This document shows, in pieces, positions 6,255 through 14,414 of a stretch of DNA of 64,000 nt. The translations under genes and the position numbers were made by a program. How positions within the stretch are numbered: the stretch's first letter is position 1; each line of letters opens with the position of its first letter. The DNA is from Candidatus Firestoneibacteriota bacterium. GTDB taxonomy: Bacteria > Oederibacteriota > D2-FULL-39-29 > CAIOVX01. The stretch spans positions 1-64,000 of the forward strand of contig CAIOVX010000087.1 of assembly GCA_903861835.1 (NCBI GenBank), in the 5' to 3' direction. The notes under the pieces are model-generated. The model saw only the letters and a list, made by a program, of their open reading frames with translations. It was not told the origin of the DNA and ran no database searches.

Positions 6255-8732
6255 ATGGCGGATAAAAAGAACGAAATTGACAGCGGCTGGCTGACTTTAA
6301 AGAAGAAAAGCACGAGCGAAAGCGTAAAGTTATCCTTCCTGCATAACCGCGAGTACACTTTCGCAAAAGACAAATATACTTCAACGCGCGCCGATCTCTT
6401 CAACTCTCTCGCCATCGCGGTAAGGGACAGGCTGGTAGAAAGATGGCTCTTAACTCAGGAAGGCTTTCACGATACCAATCCTAAGCGGGTCTATTACCTT
6501 TCAATGGAATTCCTCATCGGCAGGCTACTCGTTAATAACGCGCTAAACCTCGAGATACAGGACGCCGTAAAGAACGCGATGAGCGAACTCGGACTCCGCC
6601 TTGAAGATCTCGTGGAAGAAGAACACGATGCCGGGCTCGGAAACGGCGGGTTAGGGCGCCTTGCCGCCTGTTTTCTGGAATCCATGGCAACACTCGGCAT
6701 ACCGGGCAACGGCTACGGCATCAGGTACGAGTACGGCATCTTCAAACAGAAGATAGTTAACGGGGAGCAGGTGGAGTACCCCGATGAATGGCTGAAGCAC
6801 GGCTTTGCGTGGGAATTTATCCGGCCCGAATACGCGGTCCGGGTTAAATATTACGGCAAGACCGCAAAAGAATTCCACGACGGCAAGTTAAGCGTGAGTT
6901 GGACCGAGACAAATGATGTCCTGGCGATGCCTTACGATGTTCCCGTCGCGGGCTACAGGAATGACGTGGTAAACACTCTGCGCCTCTGGTCGGCAAGAAG
7001 CACCGAGGAGTTTGATCTTAAGAAGTTCAACATAGGCGATTACGAACGGGCAGTTTACGACAAGCTGACCTCTGAGAATATCTCAAAAGTTCTTTACCCC
7101 AACGACGATTACTACAGCGGCAGGGAACTGCGCCTTAAACAGGAGTATTTTTTTACTGCCGCCTCTATTTCAGATATTGTCCGGCGCTTTAAGAAGGATA
7201 ACGCAAATAATTTCGCGATTTTCCATGATAAAGTCGCCATACAGTTGAATGACACACATCCTGCGCTGGCTATCGCCGAACTTATGCGGGTGCTCGTAGA
7301 TGAAGAGCATCTGGAATGGAAGGACGCCTGGGAAACTACCAGGCAAACCTTCGCCTACACCAATCATACGGTAATGCCTGAAGCCCTGGAGAAATGGAGC
7401 GTTGAGCTCTTCGGACGCGTTCTGCCGCGCCACTTGGAAATAATATACGAGATAAACTCCAGATTCCTGCAGGAAGTTGAGAAGAAATTTCCGGGAGATC
7501 AGGCCAGAATAGCGCGTATGTCGCTCATAGAAAGGTCAAACCCGGATCTTGTTAGGATGGCTTTCCTCTGTATCGTCGGGAGTTCCAGCGTAAACGGAGT
7601 ATCAGTCCTTCATTCCGAACTGCTCAAAAACTTTGTTTTTAAAGATTTTTTTGATATGTATCCCGGCAAGTTCAATAACAAAACAAACGGAGTAACGCAG
7701 AGGCGCTGGCTCTGCGAAGCAAACCCGCGCCTTTCCTCGCTTATTTCAGAGACCATCGGGACAGGCTGGACCAAGGACCTGTCAAAGATAAAGGAGATAA
7801 AGGCTTTTTCCGATGAAGACGGCTTCATTGCGGCCTGGGGAGCCGTAAAAAAGAAGAATAAAGAAGAGTTTGCCACCTACCTTAAATATGTCTACGGGAC
7901 TGATATAGATCCGCTCTCCATTTTCGACATACAGGTAAAAAGGATTCACGAATATAAAAGGCAGGTGCTCTTTTGCCTTTACATACTATCCCAGTACCTT
8001 AAGTTAAAGGAGTTTCCCAACCTCCCGCTCGTGCCCCGCACTTTCATGATAGGCGGCAAGGCCGCGCCCGGCTATACCATGGCCAAGCTGATCATAAGAT
8101 TCGTTAATGCCGCAGCGCAACTCATCAACAACGACCCTGCCATCGGAGGGAAGATTAAACTCGTCTTCCTGGAGAACTATCAGGTCTCGCTTGCGCAGAT
8201 GATCTTCCCTGCTGCGGACCTTTCGGAGCAGATATCCACCGCCGGAACAGAGGCCTCAGGAACAGGCTGCATGAAATTTATGATGAATGGCGCTTTAACC
8301 ATTGCCACGCTGGACGGCGCCAATATAGAAATGGCGGAAGAAGCCGGGCAGGAAAACCTTTTCATCTTCGGCCTGAAGACTCCGGAAGTTGAGCTATTGA
8401 AAACACGGGGCTACGACATTAAGAAATATTTTGAGGCGCAGCCTATACTTAACGAAATATTTTCACTGATCAGGAGCGGTACTTTCCCGGGCGGCGCGGA
8501 TGGGGTATTTGAGCCTCTCCTGCAGTCGCTGCTCACCAAGGATAGGTTTTTCTGTATAGCCGATTTCGCCGCCTATTGCGAAGCGCAGGAGAAGGTCTCG
8601 GCGCTCTACAATGACAAGAAAGCTTGGACAAAGAAGAGTATTCTTAACGTGGCCGGGTCCGGCAAATTCTCAAGCGACAGGACAATAAGGGAGTACGCGA
8701 AGGAAGTATGGAAAGTGCCGGTGAAGCAATAA
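6255..8732 (+). CDS. glgP: Glycogen/starch alpha-glucan phosphorylase
   Basis: It releases glucose-1-phosphate from the non-reducing ends of glycogen or maltodextrins using pyridoxal phosphate. At 825 residues it has the length of the classical GT35 phosphorylases. Conserved blocks include VYYLSMEFLIGRLL, GLGNGGLGRLAACF, IQLNDTHPAL and FDIQVKRIHEYKRQ. The PLP-site block EASGTGCMKFMMNGALTI has Cys where most members have Asn; the PLP lysine is Lys674. It is the only protein gene on the plus strand, with its own promoter and SD, and is convergent with the exonuclease gene. A branching enzyme of family GH57 lies at 33 kb, so the organism probably stores glycogen. Confidence 0.97.
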   Translation: MADKKNEIDSGWLTLKKKSTSESVKLSFLHNREYTFAKDKYTSTRADLFNSLAIAVRDRLVERWLLTQEGFHDTNPKRVYYLSMEFLIGRLLVNNALNLEIQDAVKNAMSELGLRLEDLVEEEHDAGLGNGGLGRLAACFLESMATLGIPGNGYGIRYEYGIFKQKIVNGEQVEYPDEWLKHGFAWEFIRPEYAVRVKYYGKTAKEFHDGKLSVSWTETNDVLAMPYDVPVAGYRNDVVNTLRLWSARSTEEFDLKKFNIGDYERAVYDKLTSENISKVLYPNDDYYSGRELRLKQEYFFTAASISDIVRRFKKDNANNFAIFHDKVAIQLNDTHPALAIAELMRVLVDEEHLEWKDAWETTRQTFAYTNHTVMPEALEKWSVELFGRVLPRHLEIIYEINSRFLQEVEKKFPGDQARIARMSLIERSNPDLVRMAFLCIVGSSSVNGVSVLHSELLKNFVFKDFFDMYPGKFNNKTNGVTQRRWLCEANPRLSSLISETIGTGWTKDLSKIKEIKAFSDEDGFIAAWGAVKKKNKEEFATYLKYVYGTDIDPLSIFDIQVKRIHEYKRQVLFCLYILSQYLKLKEFPNLPLVPRTFMIGGKAAPGYTMAKLIIRFVNAAAQLINNDPAIGGKIKLVFLENYQVSLAQMIFPAADLSEQISTAGTEASGTGCMKFMMNGALTIATLDGANIEMAEEAGQENLFIFGLKTPEVELLKTRGYDIKKYFEAQPILNEIFSLIRSGTFPGGADGVFEPLLQSLLTKDRFFCIADFAAYCEAQEKVSALYNDKKAWTKKSILNVAGSGKFSSDRTIREYAKEVWKVPVKQ

Positions 8733-8733
8733 G

Positions 8734-8830
8734 GCAAATTCTAAATACTAAATTATAAAACAATTCAAAATGCAAGATTCAACAATAATATTTTGGGTTT
8801 GTTTGCTTTTTGTTTAGTATTTAGTGCTTA
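8734..8830. repeat. Imperfect inverted repeat between convergent genes
   Basis: Left words CTAAATACTAAATT (8742-8755) and right words TTTAGTATTTAGTGCTTA (8813-8830) are partly complementary across an AT-rich loop. It fills the gap between glgP and the convergent exonuclease gene and may act as a bidirectional terminator. No classic GC-rich hairpin with a T-run is present. Confidence 0.5.
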
Positions 8831-8831
8831 C

Positions 8832-9521
8832 TTAGAACATACTGTTATACATTTTCACGTATTTGAACGGGTCTCCGCCGTGGAACTTATTTAAGTCTTT
8901 AAGCGTCCTTAACCCGTCTTTGGCAAGTATGTCCAGGAAGAGAACAAGTATTTCACCGGTCGCGGCCACATCCCCCATCGCCCTGTGCTCGCTCTCGCAA
9001 TTTACATTAAGGCGCCGCCTGATGGACGGCAAGCTGTGCGACTTTTCCGCTGAATGGATCTTCCTTGAGAGCACAAGAGTGTCCAGCACGCTCTCCCTAT
9101 AACTTCTGTAATTAATCTGCTTCATTTTTTCAAGCAAAAACCCCATATCAAACGAGGCGTTATGCGCCACAAAAACCCCGTCTTTGGAAAATTCAAGAAA
9201 TTTCGGCAGGACCTCAGTTATCTTCGGCGCCTTAGCCACCATCTCATCGGTTATTCCGTTCACCGCCGTGGCTCCGGAAGATATGGGTCTGCAGGGATTT
9301 ACCAGTGTACTGAACTTATCTATTACTTTACCGTTCTTGATTCTAATTCCGGCTATTTCTATTATCTCATCTCCGAACTTGGCGCCAAGTCCCGTCGTTT
9401 CAAGATCAAAAACAACGAACTCCGCTTCTTCAAGCGGGGTATTCTTTGCCTTATCCTCTTTCTTTGGCTTGGGCGGCTGCTCGGGCATGCCTTCCATTTC
9501 CTGCTGTTTTTTGTCGTTCAT
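8832..9521 (-). CDS. DnaQ-like DEDDh 3'-5' exonuclease (DNA polymerase III epsilon-type)
   Basis: This 229-residue protein has the three exonuclease motifs: ExoI FVVFDLETTG (about residue 35), ExoII VAHNASFDMGF, and ExoIII EHRAMGDVAAT with the DEDDh histidine. A charged, Pro/Lys-rich tail of about 30 residues precedes the domain. It removes 3' nucleotides and may proofread or process DNA ends; free-standing epsilon-like and RNase T-like members cannot be told apart here. GGGG precedes the ATG. The ATG at 9521 overlaps the stop of the upstream URO-D gene (ATGA), so the two are cotranscribed despite unrelated functions. Confidence 0.9.
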   Translation of the reverse strand: MNDKKQQEMEGMPEQPPKPKKEDKAKNTPLEEAEFVVFDLETTGLGAKFGDEIIEIAGIRIKNGKVIDKFSTLVNPCRPISSGATAVNGITDEMVAKAPKITEVLPKFLEFSKDGVFVAHNASFDMGFLLEKMKQINYRSYRESVLDTLVLSRKIHSAEKSHSLPSIRRRLNVNCESEHRAMGDVAATGEILVLFLDILAKDGLRTLKDLNKFHGGDPFKYVKMYNSMF

Positions 9522-10543
9522 ATTCCCCTTTTTGCGGCTTCTGACATTGCTTTCATATTAATTTCCGGAGTGCCATACGGAACATCACAACCGGAACTCA
9601 GTATCCAAGGAACATTTCTTGCCGCGGAAATAGTTTCTTTGCATTTTTCCGCTACTTCGTCCGGCGAGGCCTTAAGCAGCCAGGACGGCTCTAAATTTCC
9701 GCGGAGACCTACCGGCTTCTTCGCTTTGCTGTTCAGCTCTAAAATACCGGCAAGATCGGCTTTCGCGTCAATATCAGCGCAATCTACTCCTATATCAAGC
9801 ACAGCGTCAAAGATCGGATAAACATTTCCGCAAATATGAATGACGGCGGCTTCAAGCCCTGTCTCGTGCACCCTTTTCATAAGTTTTTTGTGAACCGGCG
9901 CTATCAGTTCTTTATACATTTCCGGTGAAATGAAATCCGGACTGCAAAGCGCTTCTCCGAAAGCAACAACTTTCACGCCTGTTGTCTTAATGAGCGCTTC
10001 CGTGAAACGGAAGGTTATTTCAGAGGAAAACTCCAGCAGATCTTTAAGAAATCCCGGATTGTCAAAACTATCCATCATCAGAGAAGAAAGGCCGCGCAGC
10101 TGGCCTGCGGTTATAAACGGACCGCGAACCGTGGCTACAACAACCGCCCTGTCGCGGACGGCATCCTGAGCCTGTTTAACAGCCTTTAGGAAAAGAGGCA
10201 TCCTGCCGTCTGAATAAGGGTCCGGCACTTTTAGTTTTTTCAGGACTGAGATGTCTTCAAGCAGGTGTTCCGTCACCGCTGGAAGCCCTTTCTCAGGCTG
10301 CTGCGTCTTTGCTCCCATTGCCTCGGCTTCTGTAGCAACGCCGAGAGTTAACTGCACCCCGTCGAAACCAAGTACTTTATGGGCCCGCAGCATTGCTTCA
10401 GCCATTTTCCCCGCGTCCGAAGCAAACTCCTTCAGGGTGATTCCGGCGCCTTCACAGGCGGCAGTATGATAAATCGGCACAACCGGGACTATCCCGGTTT
10501 TTATGCCTTTAAAGGTGTTTAAGGTATCGGTGTATCGCGACAT
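9518..10543 (-). CDS. URO-D superfamily protein, MtaA/CmuA-like methyltransferase, copy 2
   Basis: This 341-residue protein is the closest of the three copies to MtaA/CmuA methylcobamide:coenzyme M methyltransferases. It has VIHICGNVYPI (His-x-Cys, near residue 236) and the C-terminal GCDVPYGTPEIN block that supplies the third zinc ligand (Cys near 319). It probably moves a methyl group between a corrinoid protein and a thiol. No corrinoid protein gene is in the window, so the partner is unknown. A strong promoter sits so close that the ATG is near +1, and there is no Shine-Dalgarno sequence, which suggests a leaderless transcript. It is followed in an ATGA overlap by the exonuclease gene. 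Confidence 0.85.
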   Translation of the reverse strand: MSRYTDTLNTFKGIKTGIVPVVPIYHTAACEGAGITLKEFASDAGKMAEAMLRAHKVLGFDGVQLTLGVATEAEAMGAKTQQPEKGLPAVTEHLLEDISVLKKLKVPDPYSDGRMPLFLKAVKQAQDAVRDRAVVVATVRGPFITAGQLRGLSSLMMDSFDNPGFLKDLLEFSSEITFRFTEALIKTTGVKVVAFGEALCSPDFISPEMYKELIAPVHKKLMKRVHETGLEAAVIHICGNVYPIFDAVLDIGVDCADIDAKADLAGILELNSKAKKPVGLRGNLEPSWLLKASPDEVAEKCKETISAARNVPWILSSGCDVPYGTPEINMKAMSEAAKRGI

Positions 10544-10548
10544 GGTTG

Positions 10549-10577
10549 ATTATATACGAATCACCGCAGGGTTTCAA
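10549..10577 (-). promoter_or_regulatory. Sigma-70 promoter giving a probable leaderless mRNA
   Basis: On the minus strand TTGAAA (10577-10572) and TATAAT (10554-10549) are separated by exactly 17 bases. Only five bases (CAACC) lie between the -10 box and the ATG at 10543, so the expected start site falls at or next to the A of the start codon. Confidence 0.65.
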
Positions 10578-10589
10578 TAAACTATTGAG

Positions 10590-10804
10590 GTTTGTAACGT
10601 GGGAACGTTCTTAACGTTTATAAGCCGTACTTCGTGCGTCTTGTTCTGTAAGGAATGATATCTTTCATGCCAGACTCCGTCTGGCATAGCAGAATAACGT
10701 TTGTAACGAAATCACGACCAGCGATGCGCCTAGACTGCTCTTTGACCTGTTAGTGATTTTGCCTTACGTTATAAACATTACAAACTTTACAAACGTTATA
10801 AACT
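10590..10804 (+). repeat. AACGTT-array two-hairpin intergenic element, copy 1
   Basis: The element has outer arrays of AACGTT/TATAA-type words in opposite orientation at its ends. Between them lie a small hairpin GTAC-TTC-GTGC (10627-10637), a conserved spacer (GTCTTGTTCTGTAAGGAA), and a nine-pair hairpin ATGCCAGAC-TCC-GTCTGGCAT (10667-10687). It fills the gap between the Spy-like gene and the URO-D copy 2 promoter. Copies 2 and 3 lie at 18950-19140 and, inverted, 22098-22222. Confidence 0.8.
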
Positions 10805-10811
10805 TCTTGCT

Positions 10812-11348
10812 TTACTGTTTCCCTTCCGGCCTATTTCTATCCCTTACCCCCTTCGCCATATCCGTAAGGTATTTATTGAACTGACGCTCGAATGCGATTA
10901 ACTTGATACGTTGTTTTACGGTGAGTCCTTCCTGGAGTTTCTTCCTGTACTCAATGTTTTTTTGGTGCAACTCGGTCTCAAGACTTTCAAACTCTTCAAG
11001 CTTCCGTCTCATGCCGTTCTCGTCAGCGTCCTTAGCGGCGCTCAACTTATTCAGTTCATCCGAGAGCTTATTCCTTTTGGAGGCATAGCTTTTTAGGACA
11101 TCTTCCAGTTCATAGTACGCAGTAAAGAACTTACCTGCCTGCTCCGGGGTAAGCTCCAAAACCCTCTTTAGTCTTGCTATCTTAAGATCCTCTATATTTG
11201 CTCTAAATTCGCCGTTCTCCCTGCTTATTTCAGGCCTTGAAGGCCTCGGGTAGGGCGTTTTTTTTCCTGCTTCAGGCGTTACAACCTCTTGCTGCGCCGC
11301 CGCGAAACCTGCCAGAAGCATCAAGAACATTACTGTTTTTAGCTTCAT
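10812..11348 (-). CDS. Secreted helical protein, Spy/CpxP-like
   Basis: This 178-residue protein starts with a signal peptide (MKLKTVMFLMLLAGFAAAQQ). The rest is highly charged and predicted helical. The segment ELTPEQAGKFFTAYYELEDV at about residue 65 has the LTPEQ motif typical of Spy/CpxP periplasmic chaperone-like proteins, followed by a long Lys/Glu-rich coil. The CpxP similarity is by pattern only. It follows gspD by 64 bases on the same strand, so it may be the last gene of the secretion locus and act on exported proteins. GGAGG precedes the ATG. Confidence 0.55.
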   Translation of the reverse strand: MKLKTVMFLMLLAGFAAAQQEVVTPEAGKKTPYPRPSRPEISRENGEFRANIEDLKIARLKRVLELTPEQAGKFFTAYYELEDVLKSYASKRNKLSDELNKLSAAKDADENGMRRKLEEFESLETELHQKNIEYRKKLQEGLTVKQRIKLIAFERQFNKYLTDMAKGVRDRNRPEGKQ

Positions 11349-11412
11349 ATCCCCTCCGCGCTTATTTAGTGATTAGACAGCGCAGTTTATTAAATGGTTT
11401 AATGCTCCTTAA

Positions 11413-13314
11413 TTACTTGGCGATTTTCTCCATCCTCCGCTCCATTGACCTAATGGTATCTCCGGACTCTTTGGCATTATCAATTATATGCGGCGTGAGA
11501 AAGATCAGCAGTTCATTCTTCTGAGTAATGGTGTCGCTGGAGTTGAAAAGAAAACCTATCAACGGGATATCTCCGAGTATCGGCACCTTGTTCTCGGTAA
11601 CGACGGTCTGGTCTGTCATTATTCCGCCAAGCACCATTGTCTCGCCGTCCTTGACCCGGACCGAAGTCACCGCATCGCGGTTATCAAGAACAGGGGCTCC
11701 AAAGTAGGTAGTCGCTGTTATTTTGCTGACATTCTGGTGTACGGTCATAGTTACAAAATTGTCCTGGTTTATGTGCGGGGTAACTTCCAGAGTCGTGCCG
11801 ACAGTATTGTAATTATAGGTGTAAATAACCTGCCCGCCGCTGGTGGTCTGGCTTCCTGTAACATTCGGAACCTGTTGACCTACCGTAACCGTCGCTTTCT
11901 GGTTGTCCAGCGTGAGGATCTTGGGCGCGGACTTAACATCAACTTTGGTTTCCTGCATCAGCGCGTGGATAACGGCGCTTGTGTTACCCTGCAGGAGCGC
12001 GTAAGAGAAATCAGGGTTCTTTCCGGAAAGCCCGAGCGTAGAAGCGAAGGTACCGGTATAGGTCATCCCTCCGATATTGGGCAGTCCGGGCAGGCTCCAT
12101 TCAACGCCCAGCGCCAGATCTTTTGTAAGGGCAACATCAACTACCAGCACTTCAACAAGTACCTGTGATTGTTTCCTGTCAAGCTGTTCAAGCGTAGTCC
12201 TTATCAACGCGAGGGTCTGCGGCGTCGCCACGGCAACCAGTGTGTTGCTGGTTGTTTCGGCAACGATAGTCACAGTTTCCCCCGGCTGCTGCGTTCCCCC
12301 GAGCCCGAACTGCGGGCCGCGGAACTGCTGGCTTGCCTGGGTAGTTACGGTAGAAGCATTGTTGAAGATTTGGTTCATTACGTTCGCAAGGTTCTTCGAA
12401 TCTCCGAACTTAAGAGGATAAATATTAACCGAGAGCGCCCTGGTTGAAGCTTTCTCCATACTGTCAATAATTGCAAGCAGCGTTTTAATATTTGAAAGGC
12501 TGTTTATCATTATTATTGAGTTTGAGGAATCGTTTGAGAGTATCATGCCCCAGAGCGGGACCATAGACGAAAGATCAGCCCGAATCTTTGAGGCCGTTAA
12601 ATTTTTCAAAGGAATAATCTGCAGAACCACATCGTCGCCTTCCGTCGCAAGCGCGGGATCAGAGTTCACAACTATGCGCAGGTTGCTCTGCCGAAGGCCG
12701 GCAACCGGAATTATTTTCATTACATTGCCGGTTATAACACCGGAATACCCCTTGCTGAGCAAGACCACATCGAGTATTTTAAAGGCCTCTTCCAGCGAAA
12801 CCTGCCCTTTGGAATAAACCGTGACATTGCCTGCTACCGGACCGATATGCTTAAAAGGGTCCTGTTTGGCCTGTTGCTGCTGTTGCTGCTGCGCGGCGAG
12901 GTAAGCCGGGTTTACCTGCTGAGCCGAGCTCTGTTGTGACTGCGGGTCGGTAATTACGCTGGTCGGAACATCCCCGCCGAGGTTTACCACGGTTATCCCG
13001 CTCGAGTTAGAGAGGAATTCCAGAAGTTTGGCAACATCCTCTTCCTTGAAGTTGAACTGCACCTTCTTTTTCCAGTCAACTCCCGGCATATCCTGGAATT
13101 TTTTATAAGGAATTGTCGGCATGCCGGTGTCGGCGGCCGGGGACGGATTCCCGACGGTTACGGGCGCCTTGGAAACGCTCACCGTTACCTTGTCGTTCTG
13201 TTCCGCCTGAACCGCATCAGGCTCCTGGACCATCCTTATAACATCCCTTTTCGCGGCGCAAGACGATAGCAGCAGAGCAGCAAGCAGCATTAGCAAACCG
13301 GTTCTTTTTCTCAT
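11413..13314 (-). CDS. gspD: Type II secretion secretin (GspD/PilQ family), lipoprotein
   Basis: It forms the outer-membrane channel of the type II secretion system. The ATG at 13314 has GGAG five bases upstream and yields a lipoprotein signal with lipobox LLSSC (Cys19); an upstream frame extension to 13338 runs through a repeat hairpin and is rejected. An N0-type domain begins near residue 65 (VQFNFKEEDVAKLLEFLSN), followed by a Gln-rich insertion (about 135-150, seven or more Gln in a row), N1/N2-like domains, and the secretin domain. The secretin blocks are VKSAPKILTLDNQKATVTVG, LEVTPHINQDNFVTMTV, VKDGETMVLGGIM and PILGDIPLIGFLF. It is 633 residues long and closes the main operon. Confidence 0.95.
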   Translation of the reverse strand: MRKRTGLLMLLAALLLSSCAAKRDVIRMVQEPDAVQAEQNDKVTVSVSKAPVTVGNPSPAADTGMPTIPYKKFQDMPGVDWKKKVQFNFKEEDVAKLLEFLSNSSGITVVNLGGDVPTSVITDPQSQQSSAQQVNPAYLAAQQQQQQQAKQDPFKHIGPVAGNVTVYSKGQVSLEEAFKILDVVLLSKGYSGVITGNVMKIIPVAGLRQSNLRIVVNSDPALATEGDDVVLQIIPLKNLTASKIRADLSSMVPLWGMILSNDSSNSIIMINSLSNIKTLLAIIDSMEKASTRALSVNIYPLKFGDSKNLANVMNQIFNNASTVTTQASQQFRGPQFGLGGTQQPGETVTIVAETTSNTLVAVATPQTLALIRTTLEQLDRKQSQVLVEVLVVDVALTKDLALGVEWSLPGLPNIGGMTYTGTFASTLGLSGKNPDFSYALLQGNTSAVIHALMQETKVDVKSAPKILTLDNQKATVTVGQQVPNVTGSQTTSGGQVIYTYNYNTVGTTLEVTPHINQDNFVTMTVHQNVSKITATTYFGAPVLDNRDAVTSVRVKDGETMVLGGIMTDQTVVTENKVPILGDIPLIGFLFNSSDTITQKNELLIFLTPHIIDNAKESGDTIRSMERRMEKIAK

Positions 13315-13323
13315 AAAGTCTCC

Positions 13324-13372
13324 TGTCATGAGCCCCACCGGCTTTGATGCCGGGGTGCCTCTGTTATTTAGC
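13324..13372. repeat. GGGGTG-tail hairpin repeat, copy 1
   Basis: A stem of the type CACCGGC-tttgat-GCCGGGGTG is followed by CCTCTGTT. It lies between the PilO-like gene and gspD, just upstream of the gspD ribosome-binding site. Related hairpins are at 16668-16700 and 16727-16760. Confidence 0.6.
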
Positions 13373-13382
13373 TGATCTAATG

Positions 13383-14414
13383 CTATTCCGCGGCATCCCT
13401 ATTCCTTCTTGATCGTCTCGAGGTCCTGTCTGGCGGATTGTCTGCTGCGGGAACTATGGCCGGCGCTTCCTTCTGTTCCATCCGGGACGCAGCAACGGCG
13501 GCAGCTGCAACTACAGCCGCCGCGGCTTCTTCTTTAGCCGCTGTCATAACTTTCACTATACCTGCAGGAATTTTCTCTTGTTCAAGCGAGTCGCCAAGTT
13601 TCCAGATAAATTTCTCGACTCCGAGAGTTACCTCAACATTATCTTCTTTAACTGCGGAACGGCCGCCATTCTTCTTTAAGTCAACGGTCACGCGCCGATT
13701 AAGAGAGTCCGTTATTATGATAATGTCGCTGTCCCTGTCGCTCATCTGCGCCGTTAGAGAATATTTTAGCACCGGGTCAGGCTCAGCTTCTTCCTCGACA
13801 GGAGGAGGCGCCTTAACATTAGAGGGCGTCTCCGAGAAAATGTCACGCCAATCGGCCTTAAACTTCTCCGGGTCGGCGAATACAGCTTTCGCGCCTGCCC
13901 CGGCGGTCAGAAAAGATACCGTGGCCGTTCCTTCAACCTGTCTCAGGCCCGAGTAAGAGCCGCCGGCAAGGGAACTGATTCTCCAGTTGTTGATTGCAAG
14001 AGGGGGCAAAGTATTTTCACAGAGGTAGAGGAACTTACCGTAAGTGATAACGTTGCAGGCGAAGCGCATCTGGAACGAAGAAATGCCGTTTACGCCGGCA
14101 GAGGCGGTGTCCTGAAAACTCTTTAATTTAATATCACTTTTTTCGGTAAGTTTTTCGAGGTAGTTCAGCAAATAAATTACCGGCTTTTCTTTCTGCTTTC
14201 CCGTATTAGTCCCCTCGGCCGCGGAAAGCTGTTTTTTCAGCAACCCGCCCTTCAAGGCAAGCTGGTCCGCTTCTCTTGAATAGGACTTGTAGGAAACGAA
14301 GGACGGTTCAAGGAGCTTTATGAAAATAACGGCAGGGATTCCGACGGCAATAACCACCGGAACGGCTATCCTCTCAAAGAGGCTCTTCTGCTTAACAACC
14401 GGTTTTTTGTCCAT
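13383..14414 (-). CDS. Type II secretion inner-membrane protein, GspM/PilO-like
   Basis: This 343-residue protein has a short cytoplasmic tail, one transmembrane helix (about residues 16-33), a coiled stretch, and a ferredoxin-like PilO/GspM-type region (ISSFQMRFACNVITYGKFLY, about residue 110-130). A later segment (about 220-285) resembles the homology region of PilP/GspC-type proteins (IIIITDSLNRRVTVDLKKNG). The C-terminus is Ala-rich. In the assembly platform such proteins contact GspL/PilN and may link to the secretin. The ATG overlaps the upstream stop as TAATG, showing coupling to the GspL-like gene. No separate GspC gene is present, so this protein may cover both roles; that is inference. 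Confidence 0.65.
   Translation of the reverse strand: MDKKPVVKQKSLFERIAVPVVIAVGIPAVIFIKLLEPSFVSYKSYSREADQLALKGGLLKKQLSAAEGTNTGKQKEKPVIYLLNYLEKLTEKSDIKLKSFQDTASAGVNGISSFQMRFACNVITYGKFLYLCENTLPPLAINNWRISSLAGGSYSGLRQVEGTATVSFLTAGAGAKAVFADPEKFKADWRDIFSETPSNVKAPPPVEEEAEPDPVLKYSLTAQMSDRDSDIIIITDSLNRRVTVDLKKNGGRSAVKEDNVEVTLGVEKFIWKLGDSLEQEKIPAGIVKVMTAAKEEAAAAVVAAAAVAASRMEQKEAPAIVPAADNPPDRTSRRSRRNRDAAE

Noticed and set aside
6494-6878. Minus-strand ORFs within glgP
   Set aside because: glgP is a complete family member with conserved blocks here; these frames have no known motif.
13339-13382. Alternative short gene before gspD
   Set aside because: The only content is the GGGGTG-tail hairpin and the start of the rejected gspD extension.
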